DNA of 7,409 nt from Pseudomonadota bacterium. Lineage in GTDB: Bacteria; Desulfobacterota; Desulfovibrionia; Desulfovibrionales; Desulfovibrionaceae. Of this stretch, positions 7,139-7,409 are shown piece after piece (positions within the stretch are counted from its first letter, which is position 1; each line of letters opens with the position of its first letter). Where the stretch lies: NCBI GenBank assembly GCA_023438245.1, contig JAEXRD010000083.1:1-7409 (forward strand). Direction: 5' to 3'. The notes below the pieces were generated by a model, which saw only the letters and a program-made list of their open reading frames with translations, did not search any database and was not told the origin of the DNA. The position numbers and the translations under genes were made by a program.

Positions 7139-7409
7139 ATGGCTATCGTGGAATTCAAGGGTAAAAAGTTCGAGGTTGACGAGGACGGCTTCCTGCTCAA
7201 GTTTGAGGACTGGAACCCCGAGTGGGTCGAGTTCGTGAAGGAGTCCGAGGGCATCCCCTCCATCTCCGAGAACCACCAGAAAGTCATCGACTTCCTGCAG
7301 GACTACTACAAGAAGAACGGCATCGCCCCCATGGTGCGCATCCTGTCCAAGGTGACCGGCTACAAGCTCAAGGAAATCTACGAGCTGTTCCCCTCCGGCC
7401 CCGGCAAGG
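7139..7409 (+). CDS. dsrC: DsrC, sulfur-carrier partner of dissimilatory sulfite reductase; 3' end outside window
   Basis: DsrC is the small cytoplasmic protein that accepts sulfur from sulfite reductase DsrAB as a trisulfide between its two C-terminal cysteines, linking sulfite reduction to the membrane complex DsrMKJOP. The first 90 residues are visible. FEVDEDGFLLKFEDWNPEWV (11-30), IDFLQDYYKKNGIAPMVRIL (50-69) and the final ELFPSGPGK (82-90) are hallmarks of the DsrC/TusE family. The short segment between the VRILSK and ELFP blocks lacks the insertion of E. coli TusE, which favours true DsrC. The window ends just before the C-terminal arm, so the two redox cysteines cannot be checked; the visible part contains no Cys. 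Codons are strongly biased to C/G endings with Lys mostly AAG, as expected for high expression. It is divergent from the envelope cluster, and dsrAB is not in view. Confidence 0.97.
   Translation, partial: MAIVEFKGKKFEVDEDGFLLKFEDWNPEWVEFVKESEGIPSISENHQKVIDFLQDYYKKNGIAPMVRILSKVTGYKLKEIYELFPSGPGK

Noticed and set aside
7110..7238. Small upstream open frame on the plus strand starting with ATG at 7110
   Set aside because: It has no ribosome site of its own and overlaps dsrC in another frame; the strong Shine-Dalgarno belongs to the ATG at 7139.
6851..7276. N-terminal extension of the HD gene up to an ATG at 7276
   Set aside because: It would run antisense through the dsrC start and the control region, and the added sequence has no conserved features.

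Overview
The window reads as very GC-rich chromosomal DNA from a sulfate-reducing bacterium of the Desulfovibrio type (Desulfovibrionales). The main evidence is the gene entering at the right end, a DsrC of the sulfate-reducer type (short loop before ELFPSGPGK, no TusE-like insertion). The kdsB and waaA genes show a Gram-negative outer membrane with Kdo-containing lipopolysaccharide. The genus cannot be fixed from this sequence alone. I see no tRNA, rRNA, CRISPR array, insertion sequence or phage gene.

Layout. Seven genes lie head to tail on the minus strand, read from right to left: an HD-domain hydrolase (start near 6850), ddl (6221-5301), waaA (5293-3998), kdsB (about 3973-3212), carA (3215-2094), a TPR-repeat protein (2071-1265) and a divergent FrdA/NadB-fold flavoprotein (1246 to beyond base 1). 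Junctions are overlaps or gaps of at most about 25 bases, and I see no terminator between them, so they probably form one transcript. A gap of 288 bases (6851-7138) separates this cluster from dsrC, which runs on the plus strand from 7139 off the right end. The gap holds a terminator-like hairpin pointing toward dsrC, two inverted repeats, a weak sigma-70-like promoter candidate and a strong Shine-Dalgarno sequence for dsrC.

How the genes fit together. ddl makes the D-Ala-D-Ala dipeptide for peptidoglycan. kdsB makes CMP-Kdo from CTP, and waaA moves Kdo onto the lipid A precursor. carA supplies carbamoyl phosphate (with CarB, not in the window) for arginine and for the pyrimidines from which CTP comes. 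The cluster is therefore an envelope-precursor operon with a nucleotide-supply gene built in (inference). The HD protein, TPR protein and flavoprotein have no function that can be named from sequence. dsrC belongs to the sulfite-reduction branch of energy metabolism and is transcribed away from the cluster.

Most interesting points: the flavoprotein keeps the FAD fold but lacks the catalytic His and apparently the Arg of fumarate reductase and L-aspartate oxidase; WaaA and CarA each carry substitutions in signature motifs; two gene junctions are in frame across a single TAG; and the dsrC upstream region has an unusual concentration of inverted repeats. None of this amounts to a clearly new system.
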